The position numbers and the translations under genes are program-made. Positions 1 through 7,572 of a stretch of 64,000 nt of DNA are shown here, piece after piece. The stretch's first letter is position 1; every line of letters begins with the position of its first letter. This stretch comes from Acidobacteriota bacterium (GTDB lineage: Bacteria > Acidobacteriota > Thermoanaerobaculia > UBA5066): contig JADJVE010000001.1 of NCBI GenBank assembly GCA_016716715.1, forward strand, positions 372,001-436,000, given 5' to 3'. The notes beneath the pieces are model-generated. The model saw only the letters and a program-made list of their open reading frames with translations. It had not been told where the DNA came from and made no database searches.

Positions 1-1293
1 GAGGAACGAGAGGTTCGGAGCCTGCCCGACGGAGAGGAGGACGCTGTCGCACGGCAAGGTCTGCCTCACGGCGTCGTCGTAGACGGGGGAAAAGCGCCGG
101 TTCTCGTCGTAGACGCGGACGCAGCGCCGGAACGTGACCCCCGTGACGGCGCCGGTGGCATCGCGTTCGATCGCGACGGGCCCCCAGCCGTTCAGCCGCT
201 CGACCCCTTCCTCGTCGCCCTCCCGGATCTCGACGGTGTCGGCGGGCATCTCTTCGAGCCCCTCGAGCGAGACGAGGCGCACGCGGCTCGTCCCGGGGAG
301 GCGCGCGGCCGTGCGCGCCGCGTCCCACGCGATCTGCCTCACGACCGACCGCGCGACGTCGTACGCGACGTTGCCCCCGCCGACCACGACGACGTCGCGC
401 CCGAGCGGCAGCGGCTCGCCGAGGGAGACGGCGCGCAGGAGGTCCACGCCGCCGAGGACGCCGGGGCCGTTCTCGCCGGGCAGGCCGAGGGCGCGCGAGC
501 TCTTGGCGCCGACGGCGACGAGGACGGCGGCGTGCGTGCGGCGCAGCTCCTCGAACGAAACGTCCTTGCCCACCGTGACGTTGCAGCGGATCTCGACGCC
601 GAGCGCCTCGATGACGGCGATCTCGCGCCGGATGAGCTCGCGCGGGAGCCGGTAGGCCGGCACGCCGACGGCGAGCATCCCGGCGGCGACGGGCTCGCTC
701 TCGTAGACGACGGGCTTGAAGCCGAGGAGCGCGAGGTCGTGCGCGGCCGAGAGGCCGGCCGGACCCGCGCCGATGATCGCGACCTTCTGGCCGGAGGCGA
801 GCGGGATTTGCCCGTCGATCGCGCCCCTGAGAAGCGCCGCCATCTCGTCGGCGTCGGCGCACACCGCGGGGACGTAGCGGCGCACGTCGTCGAGGACGGC
901 CGCCGGCATCCGGGCCTCGGGCCCCGCGAGCGAGCAGACGAAGCGCTTGAGGGCGCGGATCGAGATCGGGCGGTCGTTCGCGACGAACGCCCCGTCGTCG
1001 TCCACGCGCGGCACCTTTCCGCGCCGGCAGGCGGCTTCGCACGGCGCGCCGCACACGCGGCCGCAGATCGACGCGAACGGATTCGGCCCGCGTGCGATGA
1101 GGTACGCCTCCTCGAAGCGGCCCTCGGCGATGGCACGCACGTACCCGCGGGCGTCCGTGTGCACGGGGCAGGCGGCCTGGCAGGAAATGAGCCCCCGGTG
1201 GTAGCCGTCGCCGGGGACTTCGACGGTGAGGGGAACGGGCAGAGCGGCAGCCGGCAGAGCGCCATCGGCCGCGGTTCCGGCGACGTCACGCAT
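1..1293 (-). CDS. GltD-like NAD(P)H:FAD/Fe-S oxidoreductase, C-terminus beyond the window
   Basis: The reading frame opens at ATG 1293 and runs without a stop to base 1, so at least 431 residues are present and the C-terminus is missing. The N-terminus carries the eight-cysteine pattern of the GltD/dihydropyrimidine-dehydrogenase type double 4Fe-4S domain (C38, C42, then CGRVCGAPCEAAC at 77-89). A Rossmann FAD loop (GAGPAGLSAAHDL, near 173) and a second NAD(P) loop (VVGGGNVAYDVA) follow. Proteins of this family pass electrons from NAD(P)H to a partner subunit; the partner is not visible here and may lie off the left edge. A CRP/FNR-type palindrome sits 57 bp upstream of the start. Glutamate synthase itself is only one possibility, since many stand-alone relatives exist. 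Confidence 0.85.
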   Translation of the reverse strand, partial: MRDVAGTAADGALPAAALPVPLTVEVPGDGYHRGLISCQAACPVHTDARGYVRAIAEGRFEEAYLIARGPNPFASICGRVCGAPCEAACRRGKVPRVDDDGAFVANDRPISIRALKRFVCSLAGPEARMPAAVLDDVRRYVPAVCADADEMAALLRGAIDGQIPLASGQKVAIIGAGPAGLSAAHDLALLGFKPVVYESEPVAAGMLAVGVPAYRLPRELIRREIAVIEALGVEIRCNVTVGKDVSFEELRRTHAAVLVAVGAKSSRALGLPGENGPGVLGGVDLLRAVSLGEPLPLGRDVVVVGGGNVAYDVARSVVRQIAWDAARTAARLPGTSRVRLVSLEGLEEMPADTVEIREGDEEGVERLNGWGPVAIERDATGAVTGVTFRRCVRVYDENRRFSPVYDDAVRQTLPCDSVLLSVGQAPNLSFL

Positions 1294-1349
1294 TCAGGTT
1301 CCCCCCGCTGGATGCCTGCGAGGACGCTAGGTCGGACGAGGTGCGCCCG

Positions 1350-1367
1350 GTATGACGGGCGTCATAC
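1350..1367. promoter_or_regulatory. CRP/FNR-family-type palindrome upstream of the GltD-like gene
   Basis: The core ATGAC-N4-GTCAT is extended to GTATGAC-N4-GTCATAC, a perfect 7-bp inverted repeat. The same 5-bp half-sites with the same 4-bp spacer recur at 2002-2015 ahead of the hemerythrin gene. Geometry matches FNR/DNR/HcpR operators (5-bp arms, 4-bp gap), and the GAC half resembles HcpR-type TTGAC-N4-GTCAA. No regulator of this family is in the window, so which protein binds is inference. Confidence 0.55.
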
Positions 1368-1412
1368 GCACGGGGCGAATGTAGGGCCCGCGGGAGCGCG
1401 CCGCTCTCCCGA

Positions 1413-1952
1413 TCAGCCGACCTCCAGCGCGATCGCCCCGGGAAAGAGCACGTCGTTCTCGATGCGGATGTGGCGCTTCAGGTCGGCCTCGAGGTCCACG
1501 AGGCCGGCGTAGAGCGCACGGAAGGACTCGCACGCGCCTTCGGGGAGCGTGTAGTCCGCCGTGACGGCGCGCAGCTCTCCGAGGATCTCCTCGACGGCCT
1601 CGTGCTCGCGCAGCATCACGCGGATCGGGTTCTGCACGCTGGGGAAGCAGGCGTCGCCTCCCCGTGTCGGTCCTTCGAGCGACTCGATGTACGGGAAGAG
1701 GATCCGCTCCTCCTTGAGCATGTGCGGCCCGAGGTCTTCCACGAGTCGGCGGACCAGCCGTTCGACCAGGAGGGTCTCGGGGTGCGCGTCGCCGTGGCGG
1801 CTGCGCGCGATCGCGGCGAGAGGCGGGAGGGACGCGATCGCCGCGCGGGTGAAGACGTGGTGCGTCTCGAGGATGAACTTCACGACGGCCGTCAGGGACT
1901 CGTTCCCGGGAGCGGAGCCGGTCGAGGGCTGTGTGCGAATCTCGGTCTGCAT
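1413..1952 (-). CDS. Hemerythrin-domain iron-sulfur cluster repair (RIC/YtfE-like) protein
   Basis: A 179-residue HHE/hemerythrin four-helix protein. Likely di-iron ligands are visible in the motifs ETHHVF, LGPHMLKEERILFPYIE, MLREHEAVEE and LKRHIRIENDVLF, spaced as in the RIC (YtfE/ScdA) family, which repairs Fe-S clusters after nitric oxide or oxidative damage. The ScdA N-terminal domain is absent. The start at 1952 is chosen over an in-frame ATG at 2015 because AGGAGG lies 6 bp upstream and because the upstream ATG lies inside a palindromic operator. The operator makes nitrosative-stress control plausible. Confidence 0.85.
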   Translation of the reverse strand: MQTEIRTQPSTGSAPGNESLTAVVKFILETHHVFTRAAIASLPPLAAIARSRHGDAHPETLLVERLVRRLVEDLGPHMLKEERILFPYIESLEGPTRGGDACFPSVQNPIRVMLREHEAVEEILGELRAVTADYTLPEGACESFRALYAGLVDLEADLKRHIRIENDVLFPGAIALEVG

Positions 1953-2001
1953 CGTCGTCCTCCTGGCGAGAAGACGATAGGGACGCGCGGGGGCGGACGT
2001 T

Positions 2002-2015
2002 ATGACCGCGGTCAT
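2002..2015. promoter_or_regulatory. CRP/FNR-family-type palindrome upstream of the hemerythrin gene
   Basis: ATGAC-CGCG-GTCAT is a perfect 14-bp palindrome, centred about 56 bp upstream of the hemerythrin start. It shares both half-sites and spacer length with the site at 1350-1367, suggesting one regulator controls both genes. Confidence 0.55.
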
Positions 2016-2046
2016 GCCGCGGAGCGGATCGGCGACCGCCTCGGAG

Positions 2047-3240
2047 TCACTCCCCGTCGCGCGGGATGTCGACCGGCTGCTTGACGGCCCACGCGATCGC
2101 CGCCGGGATCGCGTCCGCCGCGAGGCCCTTCCAGTAAATCGTCCAGCCCGGCACGCGCACCAGGCCGTCGCACAGCTTCATGTACCACTCGCTGATCGGG
2201 TTCGTCCGGCGCGCGCGCCAGAAGACGACCGGCGCGTCCGCCGCGAGGGCCTCCCAGAGGTCCCGCGCGATGCCCTCGCCCTGCGCCTCCGGCGACACGG
2301 CGAACTTCGTGAGGTACGCGCCGAGCGGCGTGTCCACGAGGATCGCGCAGCCGCGGTAGGCCTCCTCGAGGTAGACGTGCGAAGGCGTCGTCTCGAAGAA
2401 CGCGTCCAGCGGCGCCCGCCCGAAGCTCGACGCGAGAAGCTCGCGCAGGCGGGCCACGTCCACGCCGTCCCAGCCCTCGCGGCGCGCGATGCGCGCTCCG
2501 CGGCGGAGGAGCGTGCCGGCGCCCTTCACCGTGAACAGCTCGCGGAGGACGTTCAGCGGAGAGGTGATCGCGACCGTGAAGGGGAGCGGCGCGGCCTCCT
2601 CGCAAAGCGGGCGCGCCCCCTCGAGGATGAGCCGCTCCTTGCGCGAGATTTCCTTGCTCGCGACGAGAGCGGGCACGTCGGTCGTGAGGTTCACGAGCGG
2701 GACGAGGGCGCCGCCCTGGCGGAGTCCTCCGGGCCGGTGGAGAAAGAGGAGCTTCCGCGTCTGGAGCTCGCGCAGGAGGACGCCGAGGCGCGCGATCCGG
2801 TCGCCGGGCTGCTCGCCCGCCGCCGGCTCGAAGACGACGGCGGGAACGCGCCCCGCGGCGGCCGCCGCCGTGAGTCGGCCGGCCAGCCCGGCCTCCGACG
2901 CGGCCAGGGTCTCGACGGTGACGCCTTCGGCTTCGAGATGGCGGGTGAGAACGCGGGCGTGCGCCGCGGCGTCGGCGGGCTGGAAGATCCCGAGGACGAC
3001 GGTCGGATAGAGGTCGAGCGCGGCGAGGAAGCGCAGATCCTGCACGACGGCGTCGGCCGCGCCGGACATGACGTTCGCGTCGATCGCGATCGCCGCGAAC
3101 TGCTCGCGCGGGCGCGCGCGAAAGAGGTCGAGGTAGAGCCGCGCCTCGGACGGGCGGCCCGTGCTCTCGAGGAACCGGAGGACGACGTCCTGCGGAGCAA
3201 GGTCGGGCGGCGGGGCGGGCGCGGGGCCGTCGGGGCTCAT
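2047..3240 (-). CDS. N-acetylglutamate synthase-like protein (degenerate kinase domain plus NAT domain)
   Basis: A 397-residue protein with two parts. Residues about 30-260 resemble the amino-acid-kinase fold of NAGK/NAGS enzymes, but the glycine-rich phosphate loops expected in a working kinase are not seen. Residues about 265-390 match the DUF619-type GNAT domain of bifunctional NAGS/K and animal-type NAGS (TKFAVSPEAQGEGIA for acetyl-CoA, then VFWRARRTNPISEWY). It would make N-acetylglutamate for arginine synthesis. ATG 3240 is preferred to an upstream in-frame start because the family starts near here and the upstream stretch overlaps the regulator gene. A TATCCT hexamer lies 9 nt before the ATG. 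Confidence 0.75.
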   Translation of the reverse strand: MSPDGPAPAPPPDLAPQDVVLRFLESTGRPSEARLYLDLFRARPREQFAAIAIDANVMSGAADAVVQDLRFLAALDLYPTVVLGIFQPADAAAHARVLTRHLEAEGVTVETLAASEAGLAGRLTAAAAAGRVPAVVFEPAAGEQPGDRIARLGVLLRELQTRKLLFLHRPGGLRQGGALVPLVNLTTDVPALVASKEISRKERLILEGARPLCEEAAPLPFTVAITSPLNVLRELFTVKGAGTLLRRGARIARREGWDGVDVARLRELLASSFGRAPLDAFFETTPSHVYLEEAYRGCAILVDTPLGAYLTKFAVSPEAQGEGIARDLWEALAADAPVVFWRARRTNPISEWYMKLCDGLVRVPGWTIYWKGLAADAIPAAIAWAVKQPVDIPRDGE

Positions 3241-3289
3241 GACCCCGGAAGGATACGGGCGAGCCGCTTCGAGAGGCGATGGACCGACT

Positions 3290-4189
3290 TCAAGGGAAGA
3301 GCTTGCGCCGGGCAGCCTCGCAGATCGCAATCACCGCCGGGTGCTTGAGTTTTCGATCGACCGTGATGGCGTAGAACCTCTGACGGACCGGCTCGATCGT
3401 TCCGATCGAGCGAACGCCGTACTGGCGGCACACCTCGCTCGCAATGGGTGACGGCGCCGGGAAAAGACCCAGCCCGGCCTGTCCGACGGCCGCCATGAGG
3501 GCGCTGTCGTCGAACTCACCGACGATACGGGGCTTGACTCCCTCGCGCTCGAACCAGTCGTCGAGGGCGACGCGCAGGGCCGACTGCTGCCTGGGAAGCA
3601 GAAAGGGAGCCCCGTCGAGAGAGCGGGGGAAACCGCGCCGGTGAGCCCTGGCCAGTCGGTCGGCGCCGAACACGGAAACCGCGCACTCTCCCAGCAGGTG
3701 GCTGTAGGCACGGACCCTGGTCGTCGGTCCGACGGGTGCGTCCGCAAGGACGACATCGAGAGCGAAGAGCGCGAGCTCCGCCAGGAGGCGTTCCGGCGTG
3801 TCCTCGATCGCCTCCAGGCGCACGGGTTCGGGAAGCCTGAGAGCGGGTTCCACGATCCGGTAGGCGATCAGCTTGGATAACACGTCGGCAACACCGACCG
3901 TCAGCCGCACCTCGCGTGCCGGCCGGCCACCCTTCATCGTGACCAGAAGGTCCCGGCCGAGCCCGACGATCTCGTCGGCGTAACGATAGGCAGAGCGCCC
4001 CGCGTCCGTGAGCGTCAGGCGCCGGCCCGAGCGCCTGAAGAGCCTCGTGCCGAGCGCGATCTCGAGCGCCCGGATCTGCGACGTCACGGTCGGCTGCGAG
4101 ACGTGCAGCTTCTCACTCGCTCGCGTGACGCCGCCCTCCCGCGCCGCGGTCCAGAAGACCTGGAGATGGTGGTAGTTGAGGCGGTTCAC
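3290..4189 (-). CDS. LysR-family transcriptional regulator, NhaR-like
   Basis: A 299-residue LysR protein. The N-terminal winged helix-turn-helix (NRLNYHHLQVFW, then VSQPTVTSQIRALE) is the NhaR type, which controls Na+/H+ antiporter and stress genes in other bacteria; a periplasmic-binding-like effector domain follows from about residue 90. GTG 4189 is chosen over ATG 4210. NhaR relatives begin at the equivalent of this codon, and TATAGT (4201-4196) lies 6 nt upstream, so the mRNA would be leaderless. It is transcribed away from the hibernation-factor gene and towards the NAGS-like gene, 49 bp downstream. Confidence 0.88.
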   Translation of the reverse strand: MNRLNYHHLQVFWTAAREGGVTRASEKLHVSQPTVTSQIRALEIALGTRLFRRSGRRLTLTDAGRSAYRYADEIVGLGRDLLVTMKGGRPAREVRLTVGVADVLSKLIAYRIVEPALRLPEPVRLEAIEDTPERLLAELALFALDVVLADAPVGPTTRVRAYSHLLGECAVSVFGADRLARAHRRGFPRSLDGAPFLLPRQQSALRVALDDWFEREGVKPRIVGEFDDSALMAAVGQAGLGLFPAPSPIASEVCRQYGVRSIGTIEPVRQRFYAITVDRKLKHPAVIAICEAARRKLFP

Positions 4190-4195
4190 GCCGCC

Positions 4196-4220
4196 ACTAT
4201 ACATAGACATTGTTGAATGT
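4196..4220 (-). promoter_or_regulatory. LysR promoter -10 (TATAGT) with overlapping inverted repeat
   Basis: TATAGT at 4201-4196 precedes the GTG start by 6 nt. Immediately upstream, ACATT-GTTG-AATGT (4207-4220) is a perfect 5-bp inverted repeat in an AT-rich island. It fits a LysR operator that could autoregulate this gene and influence the divergent gene at 4332. Binding is inferred. Confidence 0.45.
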
Positions 4221-4331
4221 TTGCTTCGCAGAGAATGAATTTGTGCAGGTCGACTCCGGTGCCCTAGCTTGCCGGTGAAGGGTTGCGTCCCTGCCGGCCG
4301 TGGCGTGCGAGCGACCCCGAGGAGGAGAACG

Positions 4332-4700
4332 ATGACGATCAGCGTACGCGGCTACGGGATGCACGTGAGTCGGAAGATCCGCAGGCTCGTGGACCGTCGC
4401 GTGGCCTTCGAGCTCTCCCGATTCGGCCGGCAGGTGAGGGCCGTGACCGTCAACCTCGAGGATCTGAACGGCCCCCGCGGCGGCATCGACAAGCGCTGCG
4501 CGATGCAGGCCGACCTCGCCCCCGGGGGCAGCGTGCGGGTGGAAAAGACGGACGGCGAGCTTCGCGCGGCCATCGGCCGCACGGCGGCGCGGCTCGCTCA
4601 CGCGGTCGCGCGCGCGCTGGAGCGCCGACGCGACGCGACGACGCGCTGGCTCGGAGAACGGCGAGGCGCGAGGGCGCCTGAGGGGCGCGCCTGCGGTTGA
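4332..4700 (+). CDS. Ribosome hibernation-promoting factor / RaiA-like protein (S30AE domain)
   Basis: A 122-residue protein with the signature of the S30AE family (VNLEDLNGPRGGIDKRC around residues 40-57). These proteins bind the 30S subunit between decoding and tRNA sites and store inactive ribosomes in starvation. It lacks the long C-terminal dimerization domain of long HPF, and its C-terminus is an arginine-rich tail. ATG 4332 has GGAGGAG just upstream. It is followed 37 bp later by carbonic anhydrase on the same strand. Confidence 0.85.
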   Translation: MTISVRGYGMHVSRKIRRLVDRRVAFELSRFGRQVRAVTVNLEDLNGPRGGIDKRCAMQADLAPGGSVRVEKTDGELRAAIGRTAARLAHAVARALERRRDATTRWLGERRGARAPEGRACG

Positions 4701-4737
4701 CCGCGCTCGAGGACATGGCCGAAACTGGGCGGACCGT

Positions 4738-5358
4738 ATGAGCGACGACGCCGGGCCGCGACTGACCGCCGAAGAGGCGCTCCTGCGCCTGAAGGAAGGG
4801 AACGCGCGCTTCATGCGCGGCGAGGCGCGTTTCCCCACCGTGCAGAAGGACGTCCTCGCCGCCCTCGCGAAGGGCCAGCACCCCTTCGTGACCATCCTCG
4901 GCTGCAGCGACTCGCGCGTCCCGCCCGAGCTCGTCTTCGACGCGGGGTTCGGCCAGCTGTTCGTGGTGCGCCTCGCCGGCAACGTCCTGTCACCCGAGGT
5001 CGCCGGCACGCTGCAATACGCGGGCGTCCACCTGAAGACGCCGCTCTTCGTCGTTCTCGGGCACGAAGGGTGCGGCGCCGTGCAGGCCGCGCTCCGCTCG
5101 CTTCGCGAGGGCACGCGCGAGCGGAGCCGCATCGAGGCGCTGCTCCAGAACATCCTGCCGGGCCTCCAGGACGTCGACCCGGGTCTTTCGCAGGACGAGC
5201 AGATGCGCGCCGCCGTCGAAGCGAACGTCCGGTGGACCGTCAGCCGGATCATGGCGACCCCGGAGGCGCAGGAGCGGGAGAAGGAAGGCGTGATGCGGCT
5301 CGTCGGCGCCGTCTTCGAGTTCTCGACGGGCGCCGTGCGGTTCCTGGACGGACCCTAG
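4738..5358 (+). CDS. Beta-class carbonic anhydrase
   Basis: A 206-residue enzyme that interconverts CO2 and bicarbonate. The zinc site is complete: GCSDSRVPPE supplies Cys, the active-site Asp and Arg, and LGHEGCGAV supplies His and Cys. RLAGN, typical of the family, lies between them. The length is normal for the cytoplasmic bacterial type and there is no signal peptide. The stop overlaps by 4 bp the end of the convergent DUF2062 gene. Confidence 0.93.
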   Translation: MSDDAGPRLTAEEALLRLKEGNARFMRGEARFPTVQKDVLAALAKGQHPFVTILGCSDSRVPPELVFDAGFGQLFVVRLAGNVLSPEVAGTLQYAGVHLKTPLFVVLGHEGCGAVQAALRSLREGTRERSRIEALLQNILPGLQDVDPGLSQDEQMRAAVEANVRWTVSRIMATPEAQEREKEGVMRLVGAVFEFSTGAVRFLDGP

Positions 5359-6548
5359 CCGTTCGGAAATGAAAACGGGCCGGCTCTCGCGAGCCGGGCC
5401 GGAGCGGCAGGCTGCGCCCGTTCGAGGGCGAGCGGCCTGCGCGCGACGAGCAGCGTAAGGCCGGCCATTGCCGCACTGTTCCTGATCGTCTCGACGCCCA
5501 GTCCGACGCTCTCGAGCCGATGGACGAGATCGGCCCTCCTTTGAGGATGAAAGCCGTGCCCTCGATTCCAGCCGAGTTTGACCGCGAGCCTCTCGAACCC
5601 CTCCGCCAATGTTCCCCGGGAAGACGCGTCATTCTCCCGGACGATCAGGACCCCTCCGGGTTTCAGCGCGGACGCACACCGGCCGAGCCAGTCGTCCTGG
5701 GCGGCCGGCTCGCCGTAGTGGAGGATGTCGAGCAGGAGAATCGATTCGACCGGTTCGGTCGGGAAGAGCCGCGCATCGGCGCAGACGACGTCGACCTGGG
5801 GCAGCCCGGAGAGGAAGTGCCTCGCCGCGGCCGCCTTTCGCGCATCCCACTCCACGGCGACGACGCGCCGCTCGGGATCCCGATGGACGAGCACCGCGGC
5901 CATGATCCCCAACCCGGCTCCGAGGTCGAGGGTCTCGCGGACGCCCTTCAGTCGGGAAGCGACGACCGCGTAGACCGGGTCGAAGAGGATCTTCCATCGG
6001 ACGTACTGACGGAGCGGAAAGGGCAAGCCGGGCAGGCGAGCCCCGAACTGCGCCATCTCGTCGCGGGAAAGACGGACTTCTGGCGAAGCCCAGCGAGTCG
6101 CCGTCCTCGCGGCCGCCGTTCCGAGCGCCGTCCCGAGTACGAGCCCGAGCACCGTCCCTCCCGCCAGGATGTCGAAGAAGAGAAGACGCACGAGCTCTCC
6201 CGCCGGCATCGCCTGGAACGCGACCCGGTCCATCCGAAGAAGGTGGCCGTGGCGGACGAGCTCTCCGAGCTGAGCTCCGGCGAAGAGGACGAGGGGCAGG
6301 AGGGGCGGGGCCGAGATCTGGAGACCCAGGAACACCGCCAGCTTGTTGAGTCGGAAAACGATGGCGAGAAGCGCCGCGATCGCGACTTGAAGGCCGAGAA
6401 ACGGGCTGCAGCCGACCAGAACGCCGACTCCGACCGCGAACCCGACCCGCGCGGGCGAAGCGTGCTCGCGGAGAACCCGGTCCCACAGCGCTCGAAAGTG
6501 CGGAAACCACGAGCGCGCCCGTCGCTCCGCCGGTTTGGTCTCCGACAC
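5355..6548 (-). CDS. DUF2062 membrane domain fused to a class I SAM methyltransferase
   Basis: A 397-residue protein that starts with GTG 6548. Residues about 30-155 form a hydrophobic DUF2062-type domain with three or four membrane segments. Residues about 205-370 are a Rossmann methyltransferase: DLGAGLGIMAAVL (SAM loop), VAVEWDA (acidic residue after strand 2), CADARLF and LLLDILHY. This suggests a membrane-tethered methyltransferase; the substrate is unknown. It diverges from carbamate kinase with a 46-bp gap. Its last codons overlap a hairpin plus T-run that looks like its own terminator. Confidence 0.8.
   Translation of the reverse strand: MSETKPAERRARSWFPHFRALWDRVLREHASPARVGFAVGVGVLVGCSPFLGLQVAIAALLAIVFRLNKLAVFLGLQISAPPLLPLVLFAGAQLGELVRHGHLLRMDRVAFQAMPAGELVRLLFFDILAGGTVLGLVLGTALGTAAARTATRWASPEVRLSRDEMAQFGARLPGLPFPLRQYVRWKILFDPVYAVVASRLKGVRETLDLGAGLGIMAAVLVHRDPERRVVAVEWDARKAAAARHFLSGLPQVDVVCADARLFPTEPVESILLLDILHYGEPAAQDDWLGRCASALKPGGVLIVRENDASSRGTLAEGFERLAVKLGWNRGHGFHPQRRADLVHRLESVGLGVETIRNSAAMAGLTLLVARRPLALERAQPAAPARLARAGPFSFPNG
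5367..5400 (-). terminator. Rho-independent terminator inside the 3' end of the DUF2062 gene
   Basis: Read on the minus strand, CCGGCTC-GCGA-GAGCCGG (5397-5380) forms a 7-bp stem that two more G-C pairs extend beyond one mismatch. It is followed by GTTTTCATTT. The stem and T-tract fall within the last codons of the gene that ends at 5355. Confidence 0.55.
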
Positions 6549-6594
6549 GCCCGGAACTCTGACATCCTCGGCGCGCCGGAGGAAGGGGGTTCAC

Positions 6595-7539
6595 GTGACC
6601 AGGACGGCCGTCATCGCCATCGGCGGGAACTCGCTCATCACGGACAAGGAGCACCAGCGTGTCCCGGACCAGTACCAGGCGTGCTCCGAAACGTGCCGCC
6701 ACATCGCGCCGCTCCTCCGGGACCCGGACCTCCGGCTCGTGATCACGCACGGGAACGGCCCGCAGGTGGGCTTCATCCTGCGCCGGTCGGAGCTCGCGTC
6801 GAAGGAGCTCCACCCCGTGCCCCTGGACTCGTGTGTTGCAGATACTCAGGGCGCGCTCGGCTACCACCTCCAGCTCGCGCTCTTCAACGAGTTCCGTCGG
6901 CTGGGCTTCGAGAAGGCCGCGGCCACGGTCGTGACGCTCTGCCTCGTGGACCGGGCCGATCCCGCGTTCGAGAAGCCGAACAAGCCCATCGGATCTTTCC
7001 TGTCGAAGGCGGATGCGGACCTCCGTCGCGCGGCGGACGGGTGGGACATGGTCGAGGACGCCGGGCGCGGATGGCGGCGCGTCGTCGCCTCTCCGGCGCC
7101 GAAGGCGATCCTCCAGCTCGGCGCGGTGAAGAGCCTCCTCGACGCGGGCTTCGTCGTCGTTGCGGCGGGCGGAGGCGGGATCGCCGTCGTCGAGGACGCC
7201 GCGGGGATGATCCGGGGCGCGGCCGCGGTCATCGACAAGGACCACGCGTCGAGCCTTCTCGCCCGCCAGCTGGGCGCCGAGCTTCTCGTCATCTCGACGG
7301 GCGTCGAGAAGGTCTCCCTCGACTTCGGCACCCCACAGCAGAAGGAGATCGAACGGATGACCGTCGCCGAGGCGCGACGGTTCATGGCCGAGGGCCACTT
7401 CAAGGCGGGGAGCATGCTCCCGAAGATCGAAGCCGTCGTCGCCTTCCTCGAGGGAGGCGGCCGCGAGGCGATCATCACGGATCCTGCGCACGTCGGCCTC
7501 GCCCTCGCCGGCAAGGCAGGCACGCACGTCGTCCCGTGA
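6595..7539 (+). CDS. arcC: Carbamate kinase
   Basis: A 314-residue amino-acid-kinase-family enzyme that transfers phosphate between carbamoyl phosphate and ADP. Family motifs are IAIGGNSLI at the N-terminus, THGNGPQVG, VAAGGGGIAV, the lysine in DKDHASSLLA, and FKAGSMLPK near the end. GTG 6595 has a strong GGAGG motif 8-12 bp upstream. No arginine deiminase or ornithine transcarbamylase lies beside it, so the usual arginine-fermentation operon is absent here. It may act in purine or allantoin breakdown, or run with distant partners. Confidence 0.92.
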   Translation: MTRTAVIAIGGNSLITDKEHQRVPDQYQACSETCRHIAPLLRDPDLRLVITHGNGPQVGFILRRSELASKELHPVPLDSCVADTQGALGYHLQLALFNEFRRLGFEKAAATVVTLCLVDRADPAFEKPNKPIGSFLSKADADLRRAADGWDMVEDAGRGWRRVVASPAPKAILQLGAVKSLLDAGFVVVAAGGGGIAVVEDAAGMIRGAAAVIDKDHASSLLARQLGAELLVISTGVEKVSLDFGTPQQKEIERMTVAEARRFMAEGHFKAGSMLPKIEAVVAFLEGGGREAIITDPAHVGLALAGKAGTHVVP

Positions 7540-7572
7540 AACCCGCCGCCGGCCGCCCCGTAGTCGTGGGTG

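Noticed and set aside
339..1289. Long minus-strand open frame rich in Arg/Ser/Pro
   Set aside because: It is a shadow of the GltD-like gene in another frame; composition is typical of high-G+C antisense or shifted frames.
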